Positions 9,557 through 18,751 are shown, counted from the stretch's first letter. The stretch: DNA of 64,000 nt from Formosa agariphila KMM 3901 (GCF_000723205.1 NZ_HG315671.1:3875507-3939506); one strand, 5' to 3'. Translations and numbers: made by a program. The notes: generated by a model not told the origin, from the letters alone.

Positions 9557-10123
9557 ATGAGAAACCTCCTATCTACTTTCTGTTTTTTTATCATTTCAAT
9601 TATTGCATACGCCCAAACCACAACTGTCGAAAAATCTATTTACGGTATACAAACAGGGTTTCTAGGATTTTATGCAAATAACGAAGCCCGTTTAACAAAC
9701 AGCATAGCCTTGCGTAGTGAATTAGGTTTAGATGCAGGATTTTGGGGAAGCGATGTAAACGATATAAATGGGTATTTGCTTGCACCTGTTTTAACATTAG
9801 AACCTCGCTGGTATTACAATCTAAAGAAACGCACCAATAAAGGTAGACGCACTGCAAATAATACAGGAAATTTTGTATCTCTTAAAACTAGCTATCATCC
9901 AGATTGGTTTACATTAACCAATGCAGACCATCTTAATTTTATTGGAGACTTTACAATTATACCCACTTGGGGAATACGTAGGCACCTTGGAAACCATTTT
10001 AATTACGAAACTGGAATAGGAATTGGTTACGGACGCTATCTATTAAACAAAAACGATTATTATTACGGTGATAAAAATGTAGTTGCAGTCAACCTTCATT
10101 TACGCATTGGTTACTCCTTTTAA
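9557..10123 (+). CDS. Small outer-membrane beta-barrel protein, unknown function
   Basis: A 188-residue protein with a clear signal peptide (MRNLLSTFCFFIISIIAYA). The rest alternates polar and hydrophobic residues in strands rich in Tyr, Trp and Gly and ends in a strand closing with Phe (LRIGYSF), the usual C-terminal signature of outer-membrane barrels. The length suggests about eight strands. No family is recognised with certainty. It stands between two terminators, so it is probably transcribed alone. Confidence 0.7.
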   Translation: MRNLLSTFCFFIISIIAYAQTTTVEKSIYGIQTGFLGFYANNEARLTNSIALRSELGLDAGFWGSDVNDINGYLLAPVLTLEPRWYYNLKKRTNKGRRTANNTGNFVSLKTSYHPDWFTLTNADHLNFIGDFTIIPTWGIRRHLGNHFNYETGIGIGYGRYLLNKNDYYYGDKNVVAVNLHLRIGYSF

Positions 10124-10138
10124 TCAACATAAATTCAT

Positions 10139-10171
10139 AAAAAAACGGAACTAAAAATAGCTCCGTTTTTT
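10139..10171 (+). terminator. Terminator after the small barrel gene
   Basis: A hairpin with one A-C mismatch (about 10141-10153 with 10158-10170) and A-run and T-run arms. The symmetric arms mean it could also act for the converging GNAT gene. Confidence 0.75.
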
Positions 10172-10233
10172 ACACTAATAATATTTAAGATGAACAGTAA
10201 TTTTTCTAATTAAAAATTGCTAAATTTTATTTT

Positions 10234-10680
10234 TCAGCAATTATTCCACTCGTAATAATTGGAATCTTCGTTTAATTTAAAGCCCGTTTTTGGGTACAAT
10301 TTATTTCCAACTATATTCGATTTACTCGTCTCCAAAAACATACCGCAAGCATGAGTTTTTACAACCAATTGTTTTGCTTTTTCAATTAAGTTTACAGACA
10401 CGCCTTGTCCTCTAAAATCAGAAGTAACAAACAAATCGTTTAACAACCATAATTTCTCCATTCTCGTTGAAGAAAACAAAGGATACAACTGCACGAAACC
10501 AACTAATTTCTGACTTTCATTTTCTGCAACAAAAATTTCAGAATCTCTGCGTTTTAGTCTTTCAGAAAGAAACTTTTCTGCACCTTTTAAATCTGATTCT
10601 TTTTCATAAAAAACACGATACGCATCAAATAATTCGGCGACAGATTTCACATCTTCTTTAACAACTTTTCTATACGTCAT
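10234..10680 (-). CDS. GNAT family N-acetyltransferase
   Basis: A 148-residue single-domain acetyltransferase. The acetyl-CoA pyrophosphate loop is seen as FRGQGVS, after the strand LWLLNDLFVTS. The later motif NIVGNKLYPKTGFKLNED is the usual C-terminal part of the fold (beta-bulge region and the final G-F motif). The substrate cannot be told. It lies 23 bases after the aspartate kinase gene on the same strand and is probably co-transcribed with it. Confidence 0.88.
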   Translation of the reverse strand: MTYRKVVKEDVKSVAELFDAYRVFYEKESDLKGAEKFLSERLKRRDSEIFVAENESQKLVGFVQLYPLFSSTRMEKLWLLNDLFVTSDFRGQGVSVNLIEKAKQLVVKTHACGMFLETSKSNIVGNKLYPKTGFKLNEDSNYYEWNNC

Positions 10681-10703
10681 GTTCTGAAAATTAATTTACG
10701 TTT

Positions 10704-12026
10704 TTAAACTGTTACAGAGTCGAAAACATAACGGTGTAATTTCTGAAGTGTTTCTAGTTTATCACTTGTATTTATTAAGAGCGAAATGTTATTATTACTT
10801 CCTCCGTAAGAAATCATTCTAATGTTTATATCTTGTAAAATTTGAAACAATTTATGTGTATCAGGATGGTTCACAATATTGTTACCTACCACGCATACAA
10901 TAGTTCTGTGCGTATCTACACTTACATTAGAAAACTCTTCTAATTCAGCTACTATATCTTTTAAATACGTCGCATCATCTATAGTTAAAGATACGGCAAT
11001 TTCTGAAGTTGTAATCATATCGATTGATGTATGATATTTTTCAAAAATTTCGAATACTTTCTTTAAGAAACCAGACGCTTGAAGCATTCTAGCCGATTTA
11101 ATTTTAATGGCTGTAATACCATCAATCGCAGCAATAGCTTTAATCCCTTCACCTTCTGCAGAGTCGTCTATTAAGGTTCCATGGGCAGCAGGGTCCATAG
11201 TATTTTTAATACGTACTGGAATTTTTAAATCACGCACCGGCATAACCGTTTGCGGATGTAAAATTTTCGCTCCGAAATATGCTAATTCGGCAGCCTCATC
11301 GAACGATAAATGCGAAATGGCATCGGTATCGTGAACAAATCTTGGGTCGTTATTATGGAATCCGTCGATATCTGTCCAAATCTGAACTTCTTCAGCCTGA
11401 ACCGCTGCACCAATTATACTTGCCGTGAAATCACTTCCTCCACGTTCTAAATTAGAAATATCACCATCGGCATCTAAACAAATAAATCCTTGTGTAATAA
11501 ATACTTCTGTGTCTTTATTATCTTCTAAAACACGCGTTAAATTACGTTTAATATAGAATGAATCTGGTTCTTGTAATCTATCCGTACGCATAAAATCGAA
11601 TGCCGAAATTAATGTTGCTTTTACACCGTCTTGTTGTAAAAAACGACTGAACATAAACGTAGATAACAACTCCCCTTTCGACACTGTAATATTATAAAGT
11701 AATTTATGAGATGGCTGAGATACCAACGCTCTTAATTCACCAAAAACAGAATCTATATATTGCAAAGATTCATCAATAAATTCTTGCTTAGAAAACAAGT
11801 CGTTTATAACGATAATATATTTATTATATAAAGTTTCAATAAGACTTAAAGCCTCATCAGATTTACCTTCAGAAATCGTATGCGATATTTCTACTAATGC
11901 ATTTGTAGTTCCAGACATTGCCGATAATACAACAACCTTTCTTCCACCTTCTGATACGATACTTTTAACGTTAGTCATGTTTTCTACAGACCCAACAGAA
12001 GTTCCTCCAAATTTTAATACAAGCAT
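10704..12026 (-). CDS. lysC: Aspartate kinase (monofunctional, lysine-type)
   Basis: A 440-residue enzyme phosphorylating aspartate, the first step to lysine, threonine, methionine and diaminopimelate. The N-terminal amino-acid kinase domain has KFGGTSVGS (residues 5-13), the substrate loop RGGSDFTA and IWTDIDGFHNNDPR. The last 150 residues form a tandem ACT regulatory region (for example KVFEIFEKYHTSIDMITTSE). No homoserine dehydrogenase domain follows, so it is not a ThrA-type fusion. ACT domains in this family give feedback inhibition by lysine or threonine. It is divergent from a second ACT-domain gene at 12129. Confidence 0.95.
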   Translation of the reverse strand: MLVLKFGGTSVGSVENMTNVKSIVSEGGRKVVVLSAMSGTTNALVEISHTISEGKSDEALSLIETLYNKYIIVINDLFSKQEFIDESLQYIDSVFGELRALVSQPSHKLLYNITVSKGELLSTFMFSRFLQQDGVKATLISAFDFMRTDRLQEPDSFYIKRNLTRVLEDNKDTEVFITQGFICLDADGDISNLERGGSDFTASIIGAAVQAEEVQIWTDIDGFHNNDPRFVHDTDAISHLSFDEAAELAYFGAKILHPQTVMPVRDLKIPVRIKNTMDPAAHGTLIDDSAEGEGIKAIAAIDGITAIKIKSARMLQASGFLKKVFEIFEKYHTSIDMITTSEIAVSLTIDDATYLKDIVAELEEFSNVSVDTHRTIVCVVGNNIVNHPDTHKLFQILQDINIRMISYGGSNNNISLLINTSDKLETLQKLHRYVFDSVTV

Positions 12027-12046
12027 AATTTTTAGTTTTAAAGGCT

Positions 12047-12054
12047 CAAAAGTA
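12047..12054 (-). promoter_or_regulatory. Candidate -7 element for lysC
   Basis: On the minus strand the sequence reads TACTTTTG (TAnnTTTG), 20 bases upstream of the lysC start. No good -33 element is seen, so it is tentative. Confidence 0.45.
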
Positions 12055-12096
12055 ATTAGAGTTGAACGAATTAAAATAAAAATGAAAAATTTGTTC

Positions 12097-12128
12097 TAAA
12101 TTTGTACAAATTGTTAAATAATTAACAA
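12097..12128 (+). promoter_or_regulatory. Promoter overlapped by two palindromes before the ACT-domain gene
   Basis: A -7 element TAAATTTG (12097-12104) is overlapped by a perfect 14-base palindrome AATTTGTACAAATT (12099-12112). A second inverted repeat, TTGTTAA (12111-12117) with TTAACAA (12122-12128), ends against the start codon. A protein binding either site would block transcription, so these are strong candidate operators. The distance to the -7 box leaves a leader of at most about 20 bases. Confidence 0.6.
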
Positions 12129-12785
12129 ATGAGAACCATAGCCTCTTGTGTAGAAGAAATTTTATTAGCACAACCCTTTTTAGAAGAAGCCATTTCTAGA
12201 AACATTGTAAACTACTCTGCTTTAGCAAACGAATTGGTAGACCCCATAACCGAAATGCTTAGAAAACCCGTGAAATCTGGTGCGATTATGATGGCGTTAC
12301 GTCGCTATTCTCCGCCTAAAGATTTAGGAAATTCGGTACGATTAAAACGTGTATTAAATAATTTAGGAGATATTACTGTACGCTCTAATTTATCGAATTA
12401 CACCTACAAAAATTCGACAACTCTTTTCGAAAGTCACGCTAAGGTGATTAATAAAATAGGAGATAAATCGAATATATTTTATGCGTTTACACGTGGGATT
12501 CACGAAAGCAATATTGTAATATCTAGTTCAGAGCAAAATCATATAGACGCTATATTTATTAATGAACAACAAATAGGGTTACAGAATCACCTTTCGGCAA
12601 TAAGCATAAACCTACCTGCAGACAATACCAAAATTGCAGGTTTATATTATCAGATATTTAAACGTTTAGCATGGGAAGGAATCACCCTTTACGAAGTGGT
12701 CTCTACAACTAACGAATTTACCGTTTTGGTTGAAGAAGGTTATGTAAACAAGGCTTTTTCAGCAATAAAACGATTACATAGTTAA
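12129..12785 (+). CDS. ACT-domain protein with helical N-terminal domain, possible regulator
   Basis: A 218-residue protein with no exact family known to me. The first 60 residues are helical and resemble a winged-helix element (SALANELVDPITEMLRKPVKSGAIMMALRRY). The C-terminal 70 residues look like an ACT domain of the aspartate-kinase kind (DNTKIAGLYYQIFKRLAWEGITLYEVVSTTNEFTVLVEE, read in two parts). There is no kinase domain. Its divergent position to lysC and the palindromes at its promoter suggest an amino-acid-sensing regulator of aspartate-family synthesis that also controls itself. This role is inference; an allosteric partner of LysC is the main alternative. Confidence 0.55.
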   Translation: MRTIASCVEEILLAQPFLEEAISRNIVNYSALANELVDPITEMLRKPVKSGAIMMALRRYSPPKDLGNSVRLKRVLNNLGDITVRSNLSNYTYKNSTTLFESHAKVINKIGDKSNIFYAFTRGIHESNIVISSSEQNHIDAIFINEQQIGLQNHLSAISINLPADNTKIAGLYYQIFKRLAWEGITLYEVVSTTNEFTVLVEEGYVNKAFSAIKRLHS

Positions 12786-12825
12786 ATCTTAAAGTTTAAA
12801 AGTATTCTAATTTAAATGAAGCTAT

Positions 12826-12833
12826 TATTTTTG
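12826..12833 (+). promoter_or_regulatory. -7 element for the alpha/beta hydrolase gene
   Basis: TATTTTTG fits TAnnTTTG and lies 17 bases before the start codon. No clear -33 element is seen. Confidence 0.45.
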
Positions 12834-12850
12834 CACATTAATTTTTAGTC

Positions 12851-13624
12851 ATGATTTTACAACATAAAGGTTCTCCAATATATTATAGCGACCAAGGCAA
12901 AGGTTCTGCGATTATTCTACTTCATGGTTTTTTAGAAAACAGCAGTATGTGGAACCGCATAGCGCCTAAACTTGCAAAAAAAAACCGTGTAATTTGCATA
13001 GACTTATTAGGTCACGGAGACACCGCTTGCATTGGATATATTCACACCATGGATATGATGGCCGATGCTGTTCAAACCGTTTTAAATCATTTAAGAATCC
13101 GGCGATATTATATTGTGGGACACTCTATGGGAGGTTATGTAGCGTTAGTTTTAGCCGAGCGTTTACCAGATAATATAAAAGGTCTGGTTTTAATGAACTC
13201 TACCGCCAAAACAGATTCTCCAGAACGCATTACATTACGGAATCGTACTATAGACGTTGTAAAGCATAATTACGAAGCTTTAGTAAAAATGTCTGTCGCA
13301 AATTTATTTCTACCCGAGAACACTAAAAAATTCGAAAAAGAAATTGCCTGGCTAAAAACAGAGGCGCTTAGAACACCGCTTCAAGGGTATATTGCAGCTC
13401 AAGAAGGCATGAAAGTAAGACAAGATTTTGAAGTTTTATTTCATTTCTCACCCTATAAAAAAATGATTATTTACGGAAAGAACGACCCGGTTTTAGATCC
13501 AAAATCTATAGTTCAACAAACCTTAAACACCGAAGTGAGATTAGTCGAGTTTCCAGATGGGCACATGAGTTACATTGAAAATGAAAGCGAAACCCTACAC
13601 GAACTAACGCAGTTTATCGATTAA
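12851..13624 (+). CDS. Alpha/beta hydrolase
   Basis: A 257-residue cytoplasmic hydrolase of the alpha/beta fold. The oxyanion segment LHGFLENSSMW comes early. The nucleophile elbow GHSMGG is at about residue 91, the acid is probably Asp in GKNDPVLD (about 213) and the histidine is in FPDGHMSY (about 237), so the catalytic triad is intact. The small cap domain lies between about 130 and 190. The family includes esterases, lactonases and C-C hydrolases, and the substrate cannot be read from sequence. It follows the ACT-domain gene by 65 bases but seems to have its own -7 element. Confidence 0.88.
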   Translation: MILQHKGSPIYYSDQGKGSAIILLHGFLENSSMWNRIAPKLAKKNRVICIDLLGHGDTACIGYIHTMDMMADAVQTVLNHLRIRRYYIVGHSMGGYVALVLAERLPDNIKGLVLMNSTAKTDSPERITLRNRTIDVVKHNYEALVKMSVANLFLPENTKKFEKEIAWLKTEALRTPLQGYIAAQEGMKVRQDFEVLFHFSPYKKMIIYGKNDPVLDPKSIVQQTLNTEVRLVEFPDGHMSYIENESETLHELTQFID

Positions 13625-13688
13625 ATTAACCTTTTATCGTTTTGTTAATAAATATTTCATAAGTTTATTCCCTCAATACTATTTACTT

Positions 13689-13958
13689 ATGAAAAACAAG
13701 ACACACAAAACAGCCTCTATACCTAGACTTTACTGTAATGTTTTTGGTCATAATTATGAAGTAACAAAACAAGTAACGTATCACGTTAAAGAATATAAGT
13801 GTACGTGTTGTAAGCGAGAGTTAACAACTAATGGAAATGGAAATTTAATAGAACTTACACCAAAATTTAAGGAAATAAATTCAATTCTAGAACGTATTCA
13901 CAGCTCAAAAATTGCACGCGTTAAAAACCGTACTTTTTCTGAGCCGTCCTACTATTAA
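13689..13958 (+). CDS. Small zinc-ribbon-like protein
   Basis: An 89-residue basic protein. The N-terminal half has Cys and His spaced as RLYCNVFGH, then YKCTCCKREL, giving a probable four-ligand zinc site (C..H..CxxC, with an extra Cys). This pattern resembles the DUF1660 type of small proteins, which I propose only by motif. The C-terminal half is a basic helix (ILERIHSSKIARVKNR), which could bind nucleic acid. No signal peptide is seen. Function unknown. It converges on thiL with only 4 bases between the stop codons. Confidence 0.65.
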   Translation: MKNKTHKTASIPRLYCNVFGHNYEVTKQVTYHVKEYKCTCCKRELTTNGNGNLIELTPKFKEINSILERIHSSKIARVKNRTFSEPSYY

Positions 13959-13962
13959 TTTT

Positions 13963-15015
13963 TTATTCTTCTTTACTTAAAGCATTCCAACCTTGGGCTG
14001 TTATTGGAATTTTAGTTTCTGCACGTGTTACCAAATGCATTCCTGCAGCTTCTTCAGTCATAAACCCTATTACTGTTAAGTTTGGATTCGCCTTTATTTT
14101 AGGGAAATCGGCTTGAGAAATGGTGAATAACAATTCGTAATCTTCTCCTCCACTTAATGCAACTGTAGTTCCATCGATATCAAATTCTTCGCAAGTACTT
14201 ATAAATTGTGGGTCTAAAGGAATTTTGGTTTCATATAAATCGCAACCTACTTTACTTTGTTTACACAAGTGAATAATTTCTGAAGACAAACCATCGCTTA
14301 TATCAATCATAGCTGTGGGCTTAACATCTAATTCCTTCAGTAGTTTTACAATATCTTGTCTAGCTTCTGGCTTTAGTTGACGTTCAATAATATAAGAATA
14401 AGGCTCTAAATCCGGCTGACTATTCGGGTTCACCTTAAACACTTCTTTTTCTCTTTCAAGCACCTGAAGCCCCATATAAGCACCACCAATATCACCTGTA
14501 ACAACAAGCAAATCGTTAGGTTTAGCACCGTTTCTATATACTACATCGTCTTTAGACACTGTACCTAATGCGGTTACAGAAATTAATAATCCAGTTGTAG
14601 ACGATGTTGTATCTCCGCCTATAACATCTATTCCATAGGTCTTAGCAGCAGTTTCTATACCAGCATATAATTCTTCTATAGCCTCTAACGGAAATCGGTT
14701 AGACATAGCAATAGACACGGTAATTTGAGTAGCTTGAGCATTCATAGCAAACACATCAGACAAATTAACCACAACAGCTTTATATCCTAAATGCTTTAGA
14801 GGCATATAACTCAAATCGAAATGCACGCCTTCAACCAACAAGTCTGTAGTTACTACAACTTGTTTGTCTTTAAAATCTAAAACAGCAGCATCATCTCCAA
14901 TACCTTTTATAGTCGTTTCTTGTTTTATTTCGAAATGTTTAGTTAAGTGATCGATTAAACCGAATTCACCCAACTGACTTAACTCTGTACGTTGTTGATT
15001 TTTATCTTCTATCAT
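13963..15015 (-). CDS. thiL: Thiamine-monophosphate kinase
   Basis: A 350-residue kinase that makes thiamine diphosphate from thiamine monophosphate. Family marks are GEFGLIDHL at the N-terminus, GIGDDAAVLD (about 40-49, metal and phosphate binding), TTDLLVEGVHF, NLSDVFAMNA, IGGDTTSS, VVTGDIGGAYMG and SGGEDYELLF. Residues and length agree with a full, active enzyme of the PurM-like fold. No other thiamine gene is nearby. It starts divergently from the MbnP-like lipoprotein and appears monocistronic. Confidence 0.95.
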   Translation of the reverse strand: MIEDKNQQRTELSQLGEFGLIDHLTKHFEIKQETTIKGIGDDAAVLDFKDKQVVVTTDLLVEGVHFDLSYMPLKHLGYKAVVVNLSDVFAMNAQATQITVSIAMSNRFPLEAIEELYAGIETAAKTYGIDVIGGDTTSSTTGLLISVTALGTVSKDDVVYRNGAKPNDLLVVTGDIGGAYMGLQVLEREKEVFKVNPNSQPDLEPYSYIIERQLKPEARQDIVKLLKELDVKPTAMIDISDGLSSEIIHLCKQSKVGCDLYETKIPLDPQFISTCEEFDIDGTTVALSGGEDYELLFTISQADFPKIKANPNLTVIGFMTEEAAGMHLVTRAETKIPITAQGWNALSKEE

Positions 15016-15179
15016 ACTGCAAAAATAAGAAGCTTATTTATAATTATACCTAAACAAAGCTCAGATTTTAAATTATAAATAAATGATTTCATGAAACTAC
15101 TTAACAACCTTTAATTAAATTTTAATATATTTCGGACACCTATCTTATGAAATCAATTACACACCTCATTTCGATACTT

Positions 15180-15962
15180 ATGAAAAATAGTTTTATTATA
15201 CTTTTAGCATTATTACTATGCTCTTGTGCAGAAGATAGTGATGATAACTCCACAGCATCATACTTTGCATTTGTTGGATTAGAATTTACTCATAATTGGG
15301 ACGGTGCGCCTATTAACAATTCCGACTTTAATCAATTCAAATACACAAACAACAATGGCGAATCTATGAGCATATCTAAGTTGCGCTATGTTATATCGGA
15401 TGTAACACTCTACGATGAAGATAATAATATTAAAAACATTTACACCTACCCTAATTTAGTAGATGTATCAGACGCCAACTCCCTTTCTTTTGGAGTTTTC
15501 GATAGTATTCCTATTGGAAATTACGGCAACATTAGTTTTAGATTCGGACTTAAAGACAGTCAGAATGTTAGTGGGTTTTATACTAATTTAGATTCAGAAG
15601 ATTTAAACATACCAAATAATTTTGGTGGCGGTTATTATTATATGCAACTAGAAGGTCAGTATTTTGTACCAACTGCAAATGATTCAATTGATGCTGTAGA
15701 AATAGATTATCAATTTTACACCAACAGAGCTGTAGATACAACACACATACAACCTTCAAGAGATACATCTATAAAAATTGATCTTGGTCCAACAACCATA
15801 ACAGACAATAAAATTCTTACCATAAAAATGAATGTTGCAGAATGGTTTAAGAACCCGAATACTTGGGATTTAGATGTATTACATTCTGACTTAACACCTA
15901 ATTATAATGCTCAAATTATGATGAATGAAAATGGTCAGAATGTATTTAGTTTAGATAATTAA
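15180..15962 (+). CDS. MbnP-like lipoprotein
   Basis: A 260-residue lipoprotein. The chosen start at 15180 gives a typical signal and lipobox (MKNSFIILLALLLCSC); an upstream in-frame ATG at 15147 would add 11 residues that spoil it. The mature part shows the MbnP family pattern: LEFTHNWDGAPI, SISKLRYVISDVTLYD, IGNYGNISFRFGL, GGYYYMQLEGQYF and LTIKMNVAEWFKNP. MbnP proteins elsewhere are copper-binding and usually accompany the di-haem protein MbnH. No such partner is next to it here, so a copper role is uncertain. It is likely anchored in the outer membrane, facing the periplasm or the outside. Confidence 0.78.
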   Translation: MKNSFIILLALLLCSCAEDSDDNSTASYFAFVGLEFTHNWDGAPINNSDFNQFKYTNNNGESMSISKLRYVISDVTLYDEDNNIKNIYTYPNLVDVSDANSLSFGVFDSIPIGNYGNISFRFGLKDSQNVSGFYTNLDSEDLNIPNNFGGGYYYMQLEGQYFVPTANDSIDAVEIDYQFYTNRAVDTTHIQPSRDTSIKIDLGPTTITDNKILTIKMNVAEWFKNPNTWDLDVLHSDLTPNYNAQIMMNENGQNVFSLDN

Positions 15963-16454
15963 ATAACAAACCGTTTTCATTTCACACTAAAACATTGAGT
16001 AAATTATTCTAATTAATCATGTAATACAAATCATTACGTGCTCGAAAACCTGCAACTTAGCTTCCAAATATAACTCACGATATATAGGTTTATAAAACTC
16101 TTATTCTATACTAAATTACAGACTATTAAAGTAAAAAAAACAGTAAATATCGTTACATTATCAATTTACACATAATTCTAATTTTAGGAGAATTAAACGG
16201 AAAAGCAATCCGAATATAAATAACACATTTACATACACTTAAATGTTTTTACAAACTTCTTACCACTAACAGCAAAAAAGATATAAAAAACAAACTTTAC
16301 AGGCCTATAGCTAAAAATTCCGCAAACAATTTCGCCTTTCAAAAACAATAGTTAAAATCAATCTAACTATTAGTTAATATAATGTAAGGTTCTATGGAAA
16401 AACTCTACTTAAATTGTATATTCGCACTCTCTTTAGAATTAATCTATTTAATAT
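15963..16454. other. AT-rich intergenic region before the suf operon
   Basis: No gene, RNA or clear terminator is seen in these 492 bases. A weak -7 like site, TATATTCG (16417-16424), lies 30 bases before the sufA-like start and differs from TAnnTTTG at one position. The length suggests room for regulation of the suf operon, but no known operator is recognised. Confidence 0.4.
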
Positions 16455-16784
16455 ATGATAAAAGTATCAGATACAGCCAAAAAGAAAGTCATTGAACTAA
16501 TGTCCGATGATGGTTATAATACAGCTACAGACTTTGTTCGCGTAGGTGTAAAAAGCGGCGGTTGTTCTGGGTTGTCTTACGATTTAAAATTTGACAAAGA
16601 ACAACAAGAGGAAGATAAAATCTTCGAAGACAATGGTGTAAAAATTATTGTAGATAAAAAAAGCTTTTTGTACTTAATTGGAACTACACTAGAATATTCT
16701 GGTGGTTTAAATGGTGCAGGCTTCGTGTTTAACAATCCCAATGCAAATAGAACTTGTGGTTGTGGAGAAAGTTTTTCACTTTAA
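16455..16784 (+). CDS. sufA: A-type Fe-S cluster assembly protein (HesB/IscA/SufA family)
   Basis: A 109-residue A-type carrier that accepts Fe-S clusters from the SufBCD scaffold and passes them on. The three conserved cysteines are present: one in KSGGCSGLSY and two in CGCGESF at the C-terminus, which is the family's fingerprint. It is the first gene of the suf cluster, 85 bases before sufB. The symbol rests on genomic context; IscA and ErpA look alike at this level. Confidence 0.9.
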   Translation: MIKVSDTAKKKVIELMSDDGYNTATDFVRVGVKSGGCSGLSYDLKFDKEQQEEDKIFEDNGVKIIVDKKSFLYLIGTTLEYSGGLNGAGFVFNNPNANRTCGCGESFSL

Positions 16785-16869
16785 TTTAAATTAAGTTTTA
16801 AAGTTAATACTACATAAACTTCGCTTTATAACTTTTAACTTTTTCACTTTACAACATTAAACTAAATTT

Positions 16870-18318
16870 ATGAGTAAGTATACAGAGGATGACTTAAGGG
16901 AAGAATTAAAAACCAAAGAATATGAATATGGTTTTTATACTGACATGGAATCAGACACTTTTCCTATTGGTCTAAATGAAGATATTGTGAGAGCTATTTC
17001 CCTTAAAAAAGGAGAGCCAGAGTGGATGACAGATTGGAGATTAGAAGCTTTTCGTGTTTGGCAAGACATGGAAGAGCCAGATTGGGCAAACGTAAATTAT
17101 GTAAAACCAGATTTTCAATCTATTGCATATTACTCTGCACCAAAATCGGTTGACCCAAATAAAACACTAGACGATGTAGATCCAGATTTACTAGCCATGT
17201 ATAAGAAGCTAGGAATATCGATAGACGAGCAGAAGAAGATGAATAATGTGGCTATGGATATTGTTGTCGATTCTGTTTCGGTAGCAACAACATTCAAGAA
17301 AACATTATCTGAAAAAGGAATTATATTCATGTCTATTTCTGAAGCTATCAAGGAGCATCCAGAATTAGTTAGAAAATATTTAGGAACTATTGTCCCTCAA
17401 AAAGACAACTATTACGCGGCTTTAAATTCTGCTGTATTTAGTGATGGGTCTTTCTGTTACATTCCTAAAGGTGTTCGTTGCCCAATGGAATTATCTACAT
17501 ATTTCAGAATAAATCAAGGAGGAACTGGACAGTTTGAACGTACACTTTTAGTAGCAGACGAAGGAAGTTATGTAAGTTACCTTGAAGGTTGTACTGCACC
17601 TAGTCGTGACGAAAATCAATTACACGCTGCCGTTGTAGAGCTTATTGCTATGGACAATGCAGAAATAAAATATTCTACAGTACAAAACTGGTTCCCAGGA
17701 AATGCTGAAGGAAAAGGCGGTGTATATAATTTTGTGACTAAACGTGGACTGTGTGAGAAAAATGCAAAAATCTCATGGACTCAGGTCGAAACAGGATCTG
17801 CTGTAACTTGGAAATACCCAAGTTGTATTTTAAAAGGAGATAACTCTGTTGGAGAATTTTACTCGATAGCTGTTACTAATAATTACCAACAAGCCGATAC
17901 TGGAACAAAAATGATTCATTTAGGAAAAAACACTAAATCGACCATTATTAGTAAAGGTATTTCTGCTGGTAAATCTCAAAACTCTTATAGAGGATTAGTT
18001 CACATTAGCCCAAGAGCAGAAAATGCACGTAACTTCTCGCAATGCGACAGTTTATTAATGGGTAACGAGTGTGGTGCACATACCTTCCCATATATTGAAG
18101 CTAAAAATAAAACAGCGCAAATAGAACACGAGGCAACCACTAGTAAAATTGGTGAAGACCAAATTTTCTATTGTAACCAACGTGGAATAGATACAGAAAA
18201 AGCAATTGCCTTAATTGTAAACGGATTTAGTAAAGATGTATTAAATAAATTACCAATGGAATTTGCTGTAGAAGCTCAAAAACTATTGGAAATAAGTTTA
18301 GAAGGATCTGTAGGATAA
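16870..18318 (+). CDS. sufB: Fe-S cluster assembly protein SufB
   Basis: A 482-residue scaffold subunit of the SufBC2D complex. Recognised segments are [12 protein letters not shown], the beta-helix core with [46 protein letters not shown] and the conserved cysteine region [22 protein letters not shown] near the C-terminus. Family length is about 470-480. It takes sulfur from SufS/SufE and builds [4Fe-4S] clusters in the cytoplasm. Confidence 0.97.
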   Translation: MSKYTEDDLREELKTKEYEYGFYTDMESDTFPIGLNEDIVRAISLKKGEPEWMTDWRLEAFRVWQDMEEPDWANVNYVKPDFQSIAYYSAPKSVDPNKTLDDVDPDLLAMYKKLGISIDEQKKMNNVAMDIVVDSVSVATTFKKTLSEKGIIFMSISEAIKEHPELVRKYLGTIVPQKDNYYAALNSAVFSDGSFCYIPKGVRCPMELSTYFRINQGGTGQFERTLLVADEGSYVSYLEGCTAPSRDENQLHAAVVELIAMDNAEIKYSTVQNWFPGNAEGKGGVYNFVTKRGLCEKNAKISWTQVETGSAVTWKYPSCILKGDNSVGEFYSIAVTNNYQQADTGTKMIHLGKNTKSTIISKGISAGKSQNSYRGLVHISPRAENARNFSQCDSLLMGNECGAHTFPYIEAKNKTAQIEHEATTSKIGEDQIFYCNQRGIDTEKAIALIVNGFSKDVLNKLPMEFAVEAQKLLEISLEGSVG

Positions 18319-18338
18319 TTGCTTAAAGAAGTACAAAA

Positions 18339-18740
18339 ATGAAAAACGCTCTTGTTTTAATACTTTGCTTAACCGTTTTAATTAGTTGTAAAAACGATAG
18401 TAAATCTACTGCAGAAACGACATCTACAAATCAAGCAGATACTACCGAAATTATTAAAGGTGAATTTGTCTATTTTGAAGATGCTGCTGTATTACAAACC
18501 ACGAAAGAGGTTTATGGAGTAGTGATTAACGACAACATGCATGAGTTAAACAAACAAGCTAAAGCCTATAAAACAGAAGCCACCGATATGGTTCCTGTAG
18601 AAATTAAAGGCATTATAAGGGCGAAACCAAATAGTGAAGAAGGTTGGCCATTTCGAGTAGAAATAATCGAAATTATAAATGTAAGTCAGCCCTTAGCGCA
18701 AAACGAGAATACAATAAAAATTAAGAACACGAATAACTAA
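18339..18740 (+). CDS. OB-fold-like lipoprotein of unknown function inside the suf operon
   Basis: A 133-residue protein with a lipoprotein signal (MKNALVLILCLTVLISC, Cys 17), a low-complexity Ser/Thr linker to about residue 38, then a domain beginning GEFVYFEDAAVLQ with later VPVEIKGIIRAKP. That domain looks like the small OB-type domain of NlpE-like lipoproteins (my reading by pattern only). It sits 20 bases after sufB and 11 bases before sufC, so it is surely co-transcribed, yet it would be exported while its neighbours work in the cytoplasm. Function unknown. Confidence 0.7.
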   Translation: MKNALVLILCLTVLISCKNDSKSTAETTSTNQADTTEIIKGEFVYFEDAAVLQTTKEVYGVVINDNMHELNKQAKAYKTEATDMVPVEIKGIIRAKPNSEEGWPFRVEIIEIINVSQPLAQNENTIKIKNTNN

Positions 18741-18751
18741 GATATAGAGTA

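Noticed and set aside
15963-16454. Possible degraded gene in the gap before the suf operon
   Set aside because: Stops are frequent in all frames and no fragment of a known protein could be read.
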